From Croceibacterium salegens (GTDB lineage: Bacteria > Pseudomonadota > Alphaproteobacteria > Sphingomonadales > Sphingomonadaceae), in NCBI RefSeq assembly GCF_009827435.1, contig NZ_WTYM01000042.1, positions 1 through 54,572 on the forward strand: a stretch of 54,572 nucleotides of DNA, read 5' to 3'. The notes beneath the pieces were generated by a model, which worked only from the letters and a program-made list of their open reading frames with translations, did no database searches and was not told where the DNA came from. Both the position numbers and the translations under genes were made by a program. Shown here piece by piece: positions 1 to 8,675 of this stretch (its first letter is position 1; every line of letters starts with the position of its first letter).

Positions 1-318
1 GTGTTCTTCGACCCCGAGAAGAGCGTGACGGTCACTGGCGTGGTCACCGCCTTCCGCTTCACCAACCCGCACGGCACGATTGCGCTCGACGTGACCAATC
101 CCGACGGAACTGTCGAGCACTGGCGCGGGGAGACCAATGCCCCGGTGATCCTCGTCCGCCGCGGCTGGACGCGCGACATCATCAAGCCGGGCGAGACCGT
201 CACCCTCACCGGCTGGCCCTCGCGCGACGGCAAGCCCTACATGCGCGTTTCGGCGGTCACCGACGCCAACGGCAAGTCGATCGGAATCGCCCCGTTCGGA
301 CGGCAGGACCAGAGCTGA
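1..318 (+). CDS. DUF6152-type small exported protein, 5' end cut by window edge
   Basis: The frame is open from the first base and begins with a GTG that reads as an internal valine, so the true start and signal peptide probably lie outside the window. The visible 105 residues begin FFDPEKSVTVTGVV and continue with a compact beta-rich domain (NPHGTIALDV, VTLTGWPSRDGKPYMRV). This matches small sphingomonad proteins I know as DUF6152, in which a secreted HHSF-type opening precedes the same DPEK..TVTG segment. Its stop overlaps the next start (TGATG), so the two are translationally coupled. The molecular function is unknown. The family assignment is from memory of the motif and not a search. Confidence 0.6.
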   Translation: MFFDPEKSVTVTGVVTAFRFTNPHGTIALDVTNPDGTVEHWRGETNAPVILVRRGWTRDIIKPGETVTLTGWPSRDGKPYMRVSAVTDANGKSIGIAPFGRQDQS

Positions 319-1091
319 TGCGGCTTGCCCTCGCGGCGCTTGCCGCCATCGCCATTACCGCCCCGGCGCTCGCCGAAGACGCCGGCCACCCCGACCTCTC
401 GGGCTACTGGAATGCCCCGTTCCGCGGCTACCCGATGCCCGACGACCTGAAGGCCAAGCTGCCGCCCGATACGGTGGTGCTGGAAGATACCGGCGCGGCG
501 GAATTCCCGCGCGGGGTCTACGGCGGGCTCAAGCTGACACAGAAGGCGCTCGATCGTGCCAGGGACTGGCAGCCGACCGACGACATGACCATCGCCCGCG
601 TCTGCCAGCCGCAGTCGATCATGTACACGGTGCAGGGCCCCTTCCCCTTCCAGGTCATCGAGGCTCCCGGCCTGATCGTGTTCCGGTACGAGTACTACGA
701 CCAGTACCGGCTGATCTACACCGACGGCCGCGGCCACCTGCCGGCCGCCGCGCCGCACACCAAGATGGGCGATTCGATCGGCCACTGGGAGGGCGACGAA
801 CTGGTCATCGACACCACCCACCTCGCCCCCTCGACCATCACCAACAACGGTCTCGACCATTCGAGCGAGGCGCACATGGTCGAACGCTACCGCCTCGCCG
901 ACGACGGCAAGTCGCTCGAGGCGACGCAGTGGTTCGAGGACCCCGAAATGCTCGAAAACCACGGCGCCCGCTACATTAAGTGGACTCGCGGCAGCGACTA
1001 CATCTACCCCTACGACTGCGACCCGACCTTCGCGCTCGAATACCAGGGCAAGGATGCGCCGGAGGCGGCTGGGAAGCCTGCGGGGAAGTAG
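318..1091 (+). CDS. Secreted protein of unknown function, partner of the DUF6152-type gene
   Basis: A 257-residue protein with a clear Sec signal peptide (MRLALAALAAIAITAPALAE, cleavage near residue 20). The mature part starts HPDLSGYWNAPFRGYP and has Trp/Tyr-rich segments (FPFQVIEAPGLIVFRYEYYDQYRLIYTD in the middle, then GHWEGDELVIDTTHL). The DLSGYW opening and the GHWEGDELV-type segment are typical of hypothetical proteins that accompany DUF6152 genes in sphingomonads and gammaproteobacteria. No catalytic motif is recognised. The ATG overlaps the upstream stop by one base, so it is the second cistron. It is probably periplasmic or surface-exposed. Confidence 0.65.
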   Translation: MRLALAALAAIAITAPALAEDAGHPDLSGYWNAPFRGYPMPDDLKAKLPPDTVVLEDTGAAEFPRGVYGGLKLTQKALDRARDWQPTDDMTIARVCQPQSIMYTVQGPFPFQVIEAPGLIVFRYEYYDQYRLIYTDGRGHLPAAAPHTKMGDSIGHWEGDELVIDTTHLAPSTITNNGLDHSSEAHMVERYRLADDGKSLEATQWFEDPEMLENHGARYIKWTRGSDYIYPYDCDPTFALEYQGKDAPEAAGKPAGK

Positions 1092-1384
1092 TTTCCGCAC
1101 GATTGTCGTCATTGTCTGCATGGGCACTGTCGGACGATGTTGTCGGAGCAACTGAACCGGCCGGTCAGGGGTCGAGTTTCCCTATCTGGTCGATCCGAAT
1201 TTTGCTGAATTTTTTGACCAGACTCTGCCGATCCTGGAACTTGTTCAGCGGCAACAGCGAGGCTGACAGTGGCACCACTCAAACCTTAGAATCTAAGGTG
1301 CAGTTGCTCATACAGCAGCCAGAATACCCAAGCTGCGCGTGTGCAGCCGCCATAGCCGATATCTATCGTTTGTCGGCCGCCCTC
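1092..1384. other. Gene-free stretch between two convergent units
   Basis: About 290 bases between the end of the secreted protein and the end of the convergent marR-type gene. Only short, implausible frames are present. I see no strong hairpin with a T run, no RNA gene and no repeat. Confidence 0.4.
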
Positions 1385-1849
1385 TCAACCGGCAGAATTG
1401 CTTGAGCTCAGTAGGTTATTGGCCATAACCAGCAATTGCCTATCTAGTTCACTCCGCTCCTCACGCGTCATCCCGCTCATCATCGCTTCGAAGAACCGCC
1501 TGCGCTCAGCCTTGACTCTATTAGCAAGACGCAATCCTTCCCGAGTGGGCGTGATGATGAGCTTCTTGCCGTGATTTGGGTCCTGCTTGCGAAAAATGAG
1601 ACCAGCACGTTCCAGCTTGACCAGGGCCCGGCTGATTTCCGCGCGATCGATCTCTCCGGCCTGGCCGATCTCGCTGGCGGTGCAGGGTCCGATGCTGGTC
1701 GCGATGGCCAGAAGCCGCCATTCGGCCAGCGATAGGCCGAATCGTTTATCCAATGCCTTCTGCGTTTCGCGGTCAATCATCCGCGCAAGCAGGAGCAGCC
1801 TGTAGGGCTGATGGTCTTTTCCGAACAGATGCCAGACTTTGGGGATCAC
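1385..1849 (-). CDS. MarR-family transcriptional regulator
   Basis: A 154-residue winged-helix regulator. Residues about 35-105 carry the MarR core: LAEWRLLAIA, then the helix-turn-helix TASEIGQAGEIDRAEISRAL with the wing RKQDPNHGKKLIITPT. Flanking helices for dimerisation lie at both ends (RLLLLARMIDRETQKAL; REERSELDRQLLVMANN). The length is normal for the family. The gene is transcribed divergently from the TonB-dependent receptor at 2017, and a 16-base inverted repeat lies in the shared 167-base promoter region. The simplest model is that it represses itself and the receptor until a small, often aromatic, ligand binds. The ligand cannot be inferred. Confidence 0.88.
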   Translation of the reverse strand: MIPKVWHLFGKDHQPYRLLLLARMIDRETQKALDKRFGLSLAEWRLLAIATSIGPCTASEIGQAGEIDRAEISRALVKLERAGLIFRKQDPNHGKKLIITPTREGLRLANRVKAERRRFFEAMMSGMTREERSELDRQLLVMANNLLSSSNSAG

Positions 1850-1895
1850 AACGGCAAAGCGGTGCCGACTCCAACGTGCAAATGCAAGCTCCAGT

Positions 1896-1911
1896 TATTG
1901 ACTCGTCAATA
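1896..1911. promoter_or_regulatory. Inverted repeat, candidate MarR operator
   Basis: TATTGACTCGTCAATA has perfect 7-base arms around a 2-base centre. It lies 47 bases upstream of the marR-type start and about 105 bases upstream of the receptor ATG, in the divergent intergenic region. The arm length and compact spacing fit MarR-family operators. Binding is inferred. Confidence 0.55.
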
Positions 1912-2016
1912 CTGCGGCCTCATTGTCAGATGCTGATTGAAGGACATCCGTTTGCACCGGCGGTCGAACAAGTTCGCACAATCGGTGGATAATGGTTGCC
2001 AAATGGGAGGGGAACT

Positions 2017-4524
2017 ATGAGCAAATGGGTATCGTGGAAGTCATTTTCTGGTCTGCCTTTGCTGACCGTAGCAGTGGCCGTGCCGGTCCATGCACAGGAA
2101 GAAAATGAGCAGCCCCGCGATGGCGAAATCATCGTCACGGCGCAGTTTCGTGAGCAGCGCCTACAGGATACGCCAATCGCGATCACCGCGGTTGACGCTG
2201 CAACTCTGGAAGTGAAGAGCCAGACCGACCTCGCCACCGTTGCAGACAGCGCTCCAAACGTTCAAATCCGCCCACAGACGGCGGCGTTCGGTCCATCAGT
2301 CACCGCATCGATCCGGGGCATCGGCCAGAACGATTTCAACCCAGCCTACGAACCGGGCGTGGGTATCTATATCGACGACGTTTATTATCCGTCGCTGACT
2401 GGCGCGATCTTCGACACGCTTGACCTCGACCGGATCGAGATCTTGCGCGGTCCACAGGGGACGCTATCCGGACGCAACTCGATCGGCGGCGCCGTCAAGA
2501 TGTTCTCGCGCCTTCCCGACGGCGGCACGTCGGGAATGGTCGAAGCTTCCTATGGTTCGCGCGATCGCATCTCGCTGCGAGCGTCCGCCGAATTTCCCAT
2601 AACCCAAAACCTCTTTGCGCGTATTTCGGGCGTTTCCAAGCGCCAGGACGGCTACGTGGATCAGCTCGATTTCGGCTGCGTCTATCCTGCTGGTGGCGGT
2701 GACACATTCATCAATGCCAACGGCGTCGCGGAGCAGATCAACCCGGCTGGCGGTGAAGCGCGGGTCGTCACGACTGACAATTGCCGTGTCGCGAAACTGG
2801 GCGGCACCAACTATGAGGCCGGGCGCGCAATCCTGCGCTGGGAACCGACAAGTGCGTTCGACTTCACCCTGATTGGCGACTACACCGACCAGAACAATAC
2901 GGTTGCCGGTCAGGTGCTGGAGGCCACACTAAAGAAGACCAACCCCAATATCCTGACGCCTGCAGGTCTGCCGTTCGATGACCGCTTCATCTGCGGCCGG
3001 TTCTGTAACTTCCAGGTCGACGGTAACGCCTTTGGTGGCCCGTTCATTCCTGTGATTCCGGGCGATCCGTTCGGCGCTGGCGGCACCATCTTGCAAGCGA
3101 CCTCCGGCTCCAATCGCACGACTTATCGCGGCTGGGGTGTTTCCGGGCAAGGCAACCTCGAACTGAGCGACATGCTGACGCTCACCTCGATCACCGGTTA
3201 CCGCGAATTTGACACGCAGTTTTTCGCCGACGGCGATCTTTCTCCGGCTCGCACGGGGTTTGGCATCAACAATCTTTCCAACTGGAGCTTCAGCCAAGAA
3301 CTGCGCTTGAACGCACAACTGGCCGACAGCGTCTTCGTGACAGTCGGCGGATATTACTTCGAACAATCGTCGGTCTATGATTCAACGCAGGACCTGCGCT
3401 ACGTGGCACCCTATCCGCTGCAGTTCCGCCAGCCAGACACGGTTGATGCGGACGCCAAAGCTGCCTTCGCGAACATAGGCTGGGAAATCCTACCTGATCT
3501 CAATCTCAATGCCGGCATCCGCTATACCAAGGAGTCCAAGGATCAGAACTACTATCGCTACAACTTGGATGGCACGATCAACGGCTTCCTCGACCCCATC
3601 GGCGTTTGTTACGGCGAAGGCTACGACGGACCGGACACCGCTGACTGCAACCATAACGGCAACACCGCCGAAGTGGTCCGCGCCCTGACGGGCGGAGTCG
3701 CCTCATACAAGGGCGACAAGGTCGATTACCGGGTCGCACTTGATTATCGCTTCAGCGATGCCGTTCTCGTTTATGCCTCGGTTGCGACCGGCTTTAAGGG
3801 CGGTGGGTCAAATCCGCGACCCTTCAACGCCTTCCAGCTGCTGCCCTTCGGGCCGGAATCGTTGACCGCGTATGAGATCGGCATGAAGACCGATCTGTTC
3901 GACCGGCGGGTACGGTTCAATGTGTCGGCCTTCCTCAACAAGTATTCCGACATTCAGTCGACCGCCAGTCCGTGCCCGAATGTTCCGCCAGCCTATGCTA
4001 CGCCCTCGGCCTGCCGGATCAACCTGGGCAGTGCCGACATCAAGGGCGTGGAACTCGAGCTTTTTGCAGAGCCGATCGATGGTCTCACAATCGACGGCTC
4101 GCTCAGTTATCTCGATTTCCAGTATACCGAGGTTAACCCGGCCGGGGGTGCGACGCTGGACGACCCGGGAACCGGCATGCCGCCCTGGAAGGCATCGTTC
4201 GGCGCTCAATACAGGATCGAACTGGGCAATGCGGGATCTTTGACCCCGCGCTTCGACGTTTTTTATCAGGATGAAACTTTTGCCGGTTTCCAGGGCACAG
4301 GCGCAAACCGCATGGTCCAGATCCTGCCAAGTTTCACGACGGTGAATGCCCGACTCACCTGGCGCAATGTTGAGGACGACCTCTCGGTTGCGCTGGAAGT
4401 GACAAACCTCACCGACGAGTATTACTTCTACTCGGTGTTTGACCAGCGAGCGAATAACGGCGGACGGATCGTCACACCGGCACGTCCGCGGGAATGGGCG
4501 ATCACGGTCAAGAAGAACTTCTAG
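2017..4524 (+). CDS. TonB-dependent outer-membrane receptor
   Basis: I place the start at ATG 2017, preceded by GGGAGGGGA; the frame also extends back to a TTG at 1996. The product has 835 residues: a signal peptide ending VPVHAQ, a TonB-box-like IIVTAQFREQRLQDTPIAIT segment, a plug domain (VQIRPQT, IRGIGQND, GVGIYIDDVYYP, ILRGPQGTLSGRNSIGG) and a 22-strand-type barrel ending in an aromatic C-terminus (WAITVKKNF). The family imports substrates across the outer membrane with energy from TonB-ExbBD. The substrate is unknown; sphingomonads use such receptors widely for organic nutrients and not only for siderophores. Divergence from the MarR gene suggests induction by its own substrate or a metabolite of it. 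Confidence 0.92.
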   Translation: MSKWVSWKSFSGLPLLTVAVAVPVHAQEENEQPRDGEIIVTAQFREQRLQDTPIAITAVDAATLEVKSQTDLATVADSAPNVQIRPQTAAFGPSVTASIRGIGQNDFNPAYEPGVGIYIDDVYYPSLTGAIFDTLDLDRIEILRGPQGTLSGRNSIGGAVKMFSRLPDGGTSGMVEASYGSRDRISLRASAEFPITQNLFARISGVSKRQDGYVDQLDFGCVYPAGGGDTFINANGVAEQINPAGGEARVVTTDNCRVAKLGGTNYEAGRAILRWEPTSAFDFTLIGDYTDQNNTVAGQVLEATLKKTNPNILTPAGLPFDDRFICGRFCNFQVDGNAFGGPFIPVIPGDPFGAGGTILQATSGSNRTTYRGWGVSGQGNLELSDMLTLTSITGYREFDTQFFADGDLSPARTGFGINNLSNWSFSQELRLNAQLADSVFVTVGGYYFEQSSVYDSTQDLRYVAPYPLQFRQPDTVDADAKAAFANIGWEILPDLNLNAGIRYTKESKDQNYYRYNLDGTINGFLDPIGVCYGEGYDGPDTADCNHNGNTAEVVRALTGGVASYKGDKVDYRVALDYRFSDAVLVYASVATGFKGGGSNPRPFNAFQLLPFGPESLTAYEIGMKTDLFDRRVRFNVSAFLNKYSDIQSTASPCPNVPPAYATPSACRINLGSADIKGVELELFAEPIDGLTIDGSLSYLDFQYTEVNPAGGATLDDPGTGMPPWKASFGAQYRIELGNAGSLTPRFDVFYQDETFAGFQGTGANRMVQILPSFTTVNARLTWRNVEDDLSVALEVTNLTDEYYFYSVFDQRANNGGRIVTPARPREWAITVKKNF

Positions 4525-4740
4525 GTCAAACGAGGACAAGCGATTCGAAGTGCGCTAGACGGTCACGGATCGGGAGCCACGAGCTGAAATTGGCTCGCTA
4601 GTTACCCTTTTCGTGACCGTTGCCGACTGAGCAGGCCAAGGCCGCTAGTCGTCCTCGTCGGGCGAACGCCGACACGCCAGCCCTCGGCCGCTCGACGCCG
4701 TGCATTACATTGAATTACGAGCAGATTCCCTTCCCGAGCG

Positions 4741-5658
4741 CTATTCTTCGGCCGCCTCTTCGGTCCAAGGTGAGATTGTGTAGTATGGTGCTTGGTAAAA
4801 CCCCGCAACGACCGCGGCGATACAGCCATCGGTGACCTTGAAAGCTTCGAGCAAGCCCCAGCTCTGAGGTTCCTGGAAGATCGACTTGGTCTCCGTCCCG
4901 TCGGTCAGCTTGTACGTGTCGAGCACGCCCTTGTGGTCGATGAACCCGCGCCCGAGCGCGATTTGGCGCGCCTCGTCCACCAGCACGATATCGCGGCGAA
5001 CGCGGTTGTTGAACAGGTAGCGGCCCGATTCGAAGCCCTGCTTGATGTCGTCAAACATCATCATGTTCTCGCGACGGGTGGCATGTTCATGGAAGCAGGT
5101 GCCGCGGATTTCTCCATCGTTATGCTGGAGTGTGTCGAAGTAGCCGTTGGCGTGCGCGGCGAGCTGGGCGCGCGTAAGGCGCTTGGCCGGCGGTTCGACC
5201 CGGTCGACCGTCGGATCGTAGGCGAAGTCTTCGATCTTGCCGATCGGCGTCGGCGGACTCGACAGGTTGCGCGCGGTCGAGATGATGTGCTCGGCCTCGG
5301 TAATCTTGCCGTCCACTACCTTGAAACGCACGGTCAGGAAGCCAGGTACCGCGCGCTGGCGGATCGGCGTGAAGATCGCTGCCTGCCCGGTGACCGGATC
5401 GGAAATCGTCAGCACCGGTCCAGGCATCTCGGTGACCGTGTCCCAGGTGCCGTCGGGGAACGGCATTTCGACGTTGTTCTCGGTGTAGCGGACTTGGGCG
5501 GCAAACGGCGCCTTCGAGAGGTCATGTGCGAGGTAAGCCGCGCGGTATTGGTCGGCGATCTCTTCGAGGCAGGCCTTGTTGCAGCTCCCTGCCGCGCTCG
5601 CAGTGGTGCACCCGGCCAGCGCCAGCGCGCCAAGCGTTCGCTTCACAGTGATCTGCAT
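4741..5658 (-). CDS. NTF2/SnoaL-like (DUF8021-type) lipoprotein, last gene of the oxygenase operon
   Basis: A 305-residue protein starting MQITVKRTLG, with a strong GGGGGAGAG site upstream. The N-terminus LGALALAGC fits a lipobox with Cys17 as lipidation site, so the product is probably membrane-anchored in the periplasm. The rest appears as two related alpha+beta halves, one beginning near CLEEIADQYRAAYLAHDLS and the second near LTRAQLAAHANGYFDTLQHN. Both resemble the cone-shaped NTF2-like fold seen in DUF8021/SnoaL-like proteins. No catalytic assignment is possible. It follows two DUF3237 genes and the carotenoid-oxygenase gene on the same strand, so it probably serves the same pathway. Confidence 0.65.
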   Translation of the reverse strand: MQITVKRTLGALALAGCTTASAAGSCNKACLEEIADQYRAAYLAHDLSKAPFAAQVRYTENNVEMPFPDGTWDTVTEMPGPVLTISDPVTGQAAIFTPIRQRAVPGFLTVRFKVVDGKITEAEHIISTARNLSSPPTPIGKIEDFAYDPTVDRVEPPAKRLTRAQLAAHANGYFDTLQHNDGEIRGTCFHEHATRRENMMMFDDIKQGFESGRYLFNNRVRRDIVLVDEARQIALGRGFIDHKGVLDTYKLTDGTETKSIFQEPQSWGLLEAFKVTDGCIAAVVAGFYQAPYYTISPWTEEAAEE

Positions 5659-5683
5659 CCTGCTCTCTCCCCCGGACCTGTCG

Positions 5684-6145
5684 TCAGGTCACTTCGTAAA
5701 AGTCGATCGTCGTGCTGCGCCCGTCAGCGGCGAGCTTGCCGCTACCGATGAAGAACAGGCCGAGCACCCAGCCGTGCTTGCCGCGCACGTCGGCGTCTAC
5801 CCAACTGGTCACCCGGTAATATCCGTCGGGTCGCAGGTAGCCGGTGTTGTAGAGGTAAATCCACTCGCCGTTCTCGTCGCGCATCAGCAAGTGCGCGTTG
5901 ATGTCGATCACCCCGTCGGATCGCCCGAGCGAGTATTCGCCGGTGCCGTCGGGATAGAAAGTGCCGTTGATCTTGCCCTTCACGGTACCACCGGTGACCT
6001 TGCGGTAGATCCGCTCTCCCTTCGGCCCGCCGATGACCACTGCCGGGTCGTGCTTGATCGTGACCGAGAAAGCCGGCTCGAAGCCGAGCTCGCCGATGAA
6101 TTCGGCGTTGTGATCGGCGGGGACGGAGAATTCGCGCGGCCCCAT
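5684..6145 (-). CDS. DUF3237 family protein (no signal peptide)
   Basis: A 153-residue protein starting at ATG 6145, whose A is shared with the upstream stop (TGATG); a GTG one codon earlier is also in frame. It has the DUF3237 pattern: a beta-barrel-like series with IGGPKGERIYRKVTGGTVKG, GTGEYSLGRSDGVIDINAHLLMRDENGEWIYLYNTGYL and a closing YEV segment. The enzymatic role of the family is not established as far as I know, though members often sit in aromatic or secondary-metabolite clusters. This copy lacks an export signal, unlike its upstream paralogue, so the pair may act in two compartments. Confidence 0.75.
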   Translation of the reverse strand: MGPREFSVPADHNAEFIGELGFEPAFSVTIKHDPAVVIGGPKGERIYRKVTGGTVKGKINGTFYPDGTGEYSLGRSDGVIDINAHLLMRDENGEWIYLYNTGYLRPDGYYRVTSWVDADVRGKHGWVLGLFFIGSGKLAADGRSTTIDFYEVT

Positions 6146-6750
6146 CACAACACCTCGTAATAGGTAAAGACCGTGCGGTCGGGATCGGTCCGCCTGAGGC
6201 CGTGGCCGATGAACAGCGTCGAGTTCATCCAGTTGTAGGCGCTGTCCGATGCCGCCTCGAAGAATGGCGAGGTTCGCATCCTCAGCGGAACCTCCGAGTC
6301 CGGCGGAGCGACAAAATCCTGCTCGAAACTGCCGTCTGGCTTCACCGGGCCTACCTTGCGGTTGACCAGCTCGACCGGGTCCTGGCCTTTCCGCTTCATG
6401 TAACCGCGGTTGCGGATGTAAATTGGTGTGCCGTCATCGGCCTGGAACATATAGTTGGCATCGAGCGGACCGCCTCCTCCGCCGAAGTCGGCACCACCAT
6501 AGGGAACGACGATGCCCGACAGCCGCGGTCCCCAGATTTCCCCGCCTATGGCCGGCACGAAGGCGCGGCGAAAGGGCGAATCGATCATCTCGCGTTCCTT
6601 GAAAAACACGCTGACCGAAAAGGCATAGCGCGCCTTCAGGCCGCCCGAGGGCGATTGCACGACCACGTCCTGCGCTCGCGCCGAGCCGCTGGCAGCTACC
6701 AGTACGCCGCCCGCGGCCGCGCCCTTGATGAGTCCCCTGCGATCGATCAT
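6145..6750 (-). CDS. DUF3237 family protein with Tat-type signal
   Basis: I start this at ATG 6750, which forms an ATGA overlap with the stop of the carotenoid-oxygenase gene and has AAGGGAGG upstream; the open frame extends further but would overlap that gene. The 201-residue product begins MIDRRGLIKGAAAGG, a twin-arginine signal followed by a hydrophobic stretch ending ARAQ. The mature part carries the DUF3237 pattern (FGGGGGPLDANYMFQADDGTPIYIRNRGYM; FFEAASDSAYNWMNSTLFIGHG; TYYEV). It is a diverged tandem paralogue of the next gene. The function is unknown; the context suggests a role after oxidative cleavage of a stilbene- or carotenoid-like substrate. Confidence 0.75.
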   Translation of the reverse strand: MIDRRGLIKGAAAGGVLVAASGSARAQDVVVQSPSGGLKARYAFSVSVFFKEREMIDSPFRRAFVPAIGGEIWGPRLSGIVVPYGGADFGGGGGPLDANYMFQADDGTPIYIRNRGYMKRKGQDPVELVNRKVGPVKPDGSFEQDFVAPPDSEVPLRMRTSPFFEAASDSAYNWMNSTLFIGHGLRRTDPDRTVFTYYEVL

Positions 6751-8222
6751 GCCCCTGCCTCCCTTTCCCCAAGAGCAAGGTCCTCGGCGTTCCACCAGTA
6801 GCCGTGCACCTGGGTCGAGGCGCGGAATGGCAGGTAGACCCTGGCGACTTCCTCCAGCTTGCGCGCATCGACGACGATCAGTTCGGTCCGCATCTCCGCA
6901 AGGTTGGAAGCGGTTCCGATCAGGTAGCCGTCGCCCTCCTCGCTGCTCCCGCGCCGAGGGACAAAGGTCAGTTCCTGCAACGAGTGCGTTTCCCCTGCGA
7001 AGAAGCTCTTCATCACTCCGTCCTCGAGGTCGAACCTGGCGTAGGAATTGACCGGCGCGCGGCCGACTTCCCCGCCCCGCTCACGGTCGAACGGCTTGGT
7101 CGGATCGGCGAACGTGCTGAAGGCATAACGTTGCGGCAAAGTCGTGTAGCGGTGGTCGACTTTGCCGAGATCGACGATCGGGGTGTCGAACAGAGTCTCT
7201 TCACGCCAGGAGTCGTCCTTCGAAGACAGGTCGAAAGTATAGCGGCGCACGAAGCCCTTCGCCCGGCTCGGGTCCCAGGGGCTGCCGTCGATATTCGGGA
7301 AGAATGGAAAGAAGTTGCCGTCGTAGAACGGCGCCAACAACGTCACCTTGTTGCCGTCGCTCTGGGCATTGAACACGTGCATGAAACACCGTTCGGGACC
7401 CTTGAACCACCTGAGATCACTGCCGTCTCCATCTCGCCGCATGATGCCGATCATGCTCGGGCGGGTGCGGTCCCACTGCCAGTGGATCTTGCCCGCCTTC
7501 AGCTGCTCCATGTCGGTGTAGTAGCAGGCAAACGGAATGATCACGTGTTCCTGCGTCAGCGCGTAGTCGTGGATGAGCGAGACGTAGGGCTGCTTGATGC
7601 GAATCTCGTGCTTGACCTCGCCGTATCTGTCGACGCGGTAGAAGAACACGTCGTCGCTCGCGAGGCCGGTCGCCTCATAGCCGAACGCGTACATGTCGCC
7701 GGTCAGCGGGTCCCACTTGGGGTGCGCGGTGAAGGTCTCGCTCTTCCAGCCACCGCCGAAGTCGTGGAAGGCGATAGTGTCGAGCGTGACCGGGTCGATC
7801 TCGATCGGCAGCGCGTCTTCCTTGAGCGTGAACAGCTTGCCCGCGTGGACCATCGGCGCGGTGTTGGAGACGGTGCCGTTGACGCCCTTGGCCGCCGGAT
7901 CGTCGGTAAACGGATTGCGGTAGAGTCCGAACAGGTTGCGGCCCGCAGCGAGGTTCGCCTCGTAGCGCGGGGTGCGCACGTACTTGCCCTGGTAGGATAC
8001 CCGCCCGCCCTTGAAGCGGAACTTGGAAATGTAGCCATCCGAATGCAGCGGCGCGTCGTTCGGCAGCAATGGCGAGTAGAGGAACTCGCCGCCGACGCGC
8101 ATGAAGACCCCGTCCATGTCAGCTGGGATCGTGCCGGAAACCTCGCAATCGGCAATCTCGCACTCGAACCTCTGCGGTGCGAAGAAGCCCTGGTCCAGCG
8201 TACCCTCGAAAATCTGTACCAT
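6747..8222 (-). CDS. Carotenoid/lignostilbene cleavage oxygenase family enzyme
   Basis: The start is ATG 8222 with GGGAGAG upstream; the frame continues to 8318 without a plausible site. The 491-residue product has the four iron-binding histidines of the family: His167 (TAHPKWDP), His218 (SLIHDYALT), His282 (CFMHVFNAQ) and His473 (QVHGYWW). The conserved LHSDGYISKFRFKGGRVSY near residue 60 and the length fit the carotenoid-cleavage/lignostilbene dioxygenase superfamily, a seven-bladed propeller with non-heme iron that splits an olefin into two carbonyls. There is no signal peptide, so it is cytoplasmic. Whether the substrate is an apocarotenoid, a stilbene or a phenylpropene cannot be read from sequence. 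It leads a coupled operon with two DUF3237 genes. Confidence 0.88.
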   Translation of the reverse strand: MVQIFEGTLDQGFFAPQRFECEIADCEVSGTIPADMDGVFMRVGGEFLYSPLLPNDAPLHSDGYISKFRFKGGRVSYQGKYVRTPRYEANLAAGRNLFGLYRNPFTDDPAAKGVNGTVSNTAPMVHAGKLFTLKEDALPIEIDPVTLDTIAFHDFGGGWKSETFTAHPKWDPLTGDMYAFGYEATGLASDDVFFYRVDRYGEVKHEIRIKQPYVSLIHDYALTQEHVIIPFACYYTDMEQLKAGKIHWQWDRTRPSMIGIMRRDGDGSDLRWFKGPERCFMHVFNAQSDGNKVTLLAPFYDGNFFPFFPNIDGSPWDPSRAKGFVRRYTFDLSSKDDSWREETLFDTPIVDLGKVDHRYTTLPQRYAFSTFADPTKPFDRERGGEVGRAPVNSYARFDLEDGVMKSFFAGETHSLQELTFVPRRGSSEEGDGYLIGTASNLAEMRTELIVVDARKLEEVARVYLPFRASTQVHGYWWNAEDLALGEREAGA

Positions 8223-8271
8223 TTGCTCGCTCTCCCATTGCAATCGAAGGTGTTCAGGACTCCGGCAGCCT

Positions 8272-8526
8272 TCAACCCCATCCGTCCGGCACCATTTGCG
8301 ATTCTCTGCGGGCACCACGATAGCCCGCGGGTCTACGATAGGCGGGCAGGTGTCCGGTTGGGTCAGTCAGCAATGCGTCGTTGAAATAGGCAAAATGAGG
8401 ACCGCGAGCGGATAGCGCGGGTACCCGGTCGACTGCCAACGCCCCGATCGGCAGTCCCAACAAGCTTGCGGTTCCAGCCATGCCCGCCATCAGGAAGCGC
8501 CGACTGCAGAGAAAATTTTCGGTCAT
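8272..8526 (-). CDS. Small exported protein of unknown function
   Basis: An 84-residue frame with ATG 8526 and a good GGGAGC site. It begins MTENFLCSRRFLMAGMAG, a Tat-like signal with a hydrophobic core to about residue 30, leaving a mature peptide of about 55 residues rich in Arg, Pro and Tyr. The stop lies 50 bases upstream of the carotenoid-oxygenase start on the same strand, so it may be the first cistron of that operon. I do not recognise the family. It could be the remains of a longer exported protein. Confidence 0.45.
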   Translation of the reverse strand: MTENFLCSRRFLMAGMAGTASLLGLPIGALAVDRVPALSARGPHFAYFNDALLTDPTGHLPAYRRPAGYRGARRESQMVPDGWG

Positions 8527-8675
8527 GCCCCAGCTCCCAAACCAAAGCGTCCTGGGTAGACCCTAACGCTGTTCCAACTGGGTCGCTAGGGGCTTGCACA
8601 AGGCATGCGAGGTGCTGTCAGGCTAATCGCAATTTGTCTCCGATTGGCAGAGACCGTCCCTATCTCGACAAGCCT

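Noticed and set aside
6804-8384. A 526-codon plus-strand frame opposite the carotenoid oxygenase
   Set aside because: It is antisense to a gene with all four catalytic histidines, and its Val/Arg/Glu-rich composition is typical of shadow frames in GC-rich DNA.
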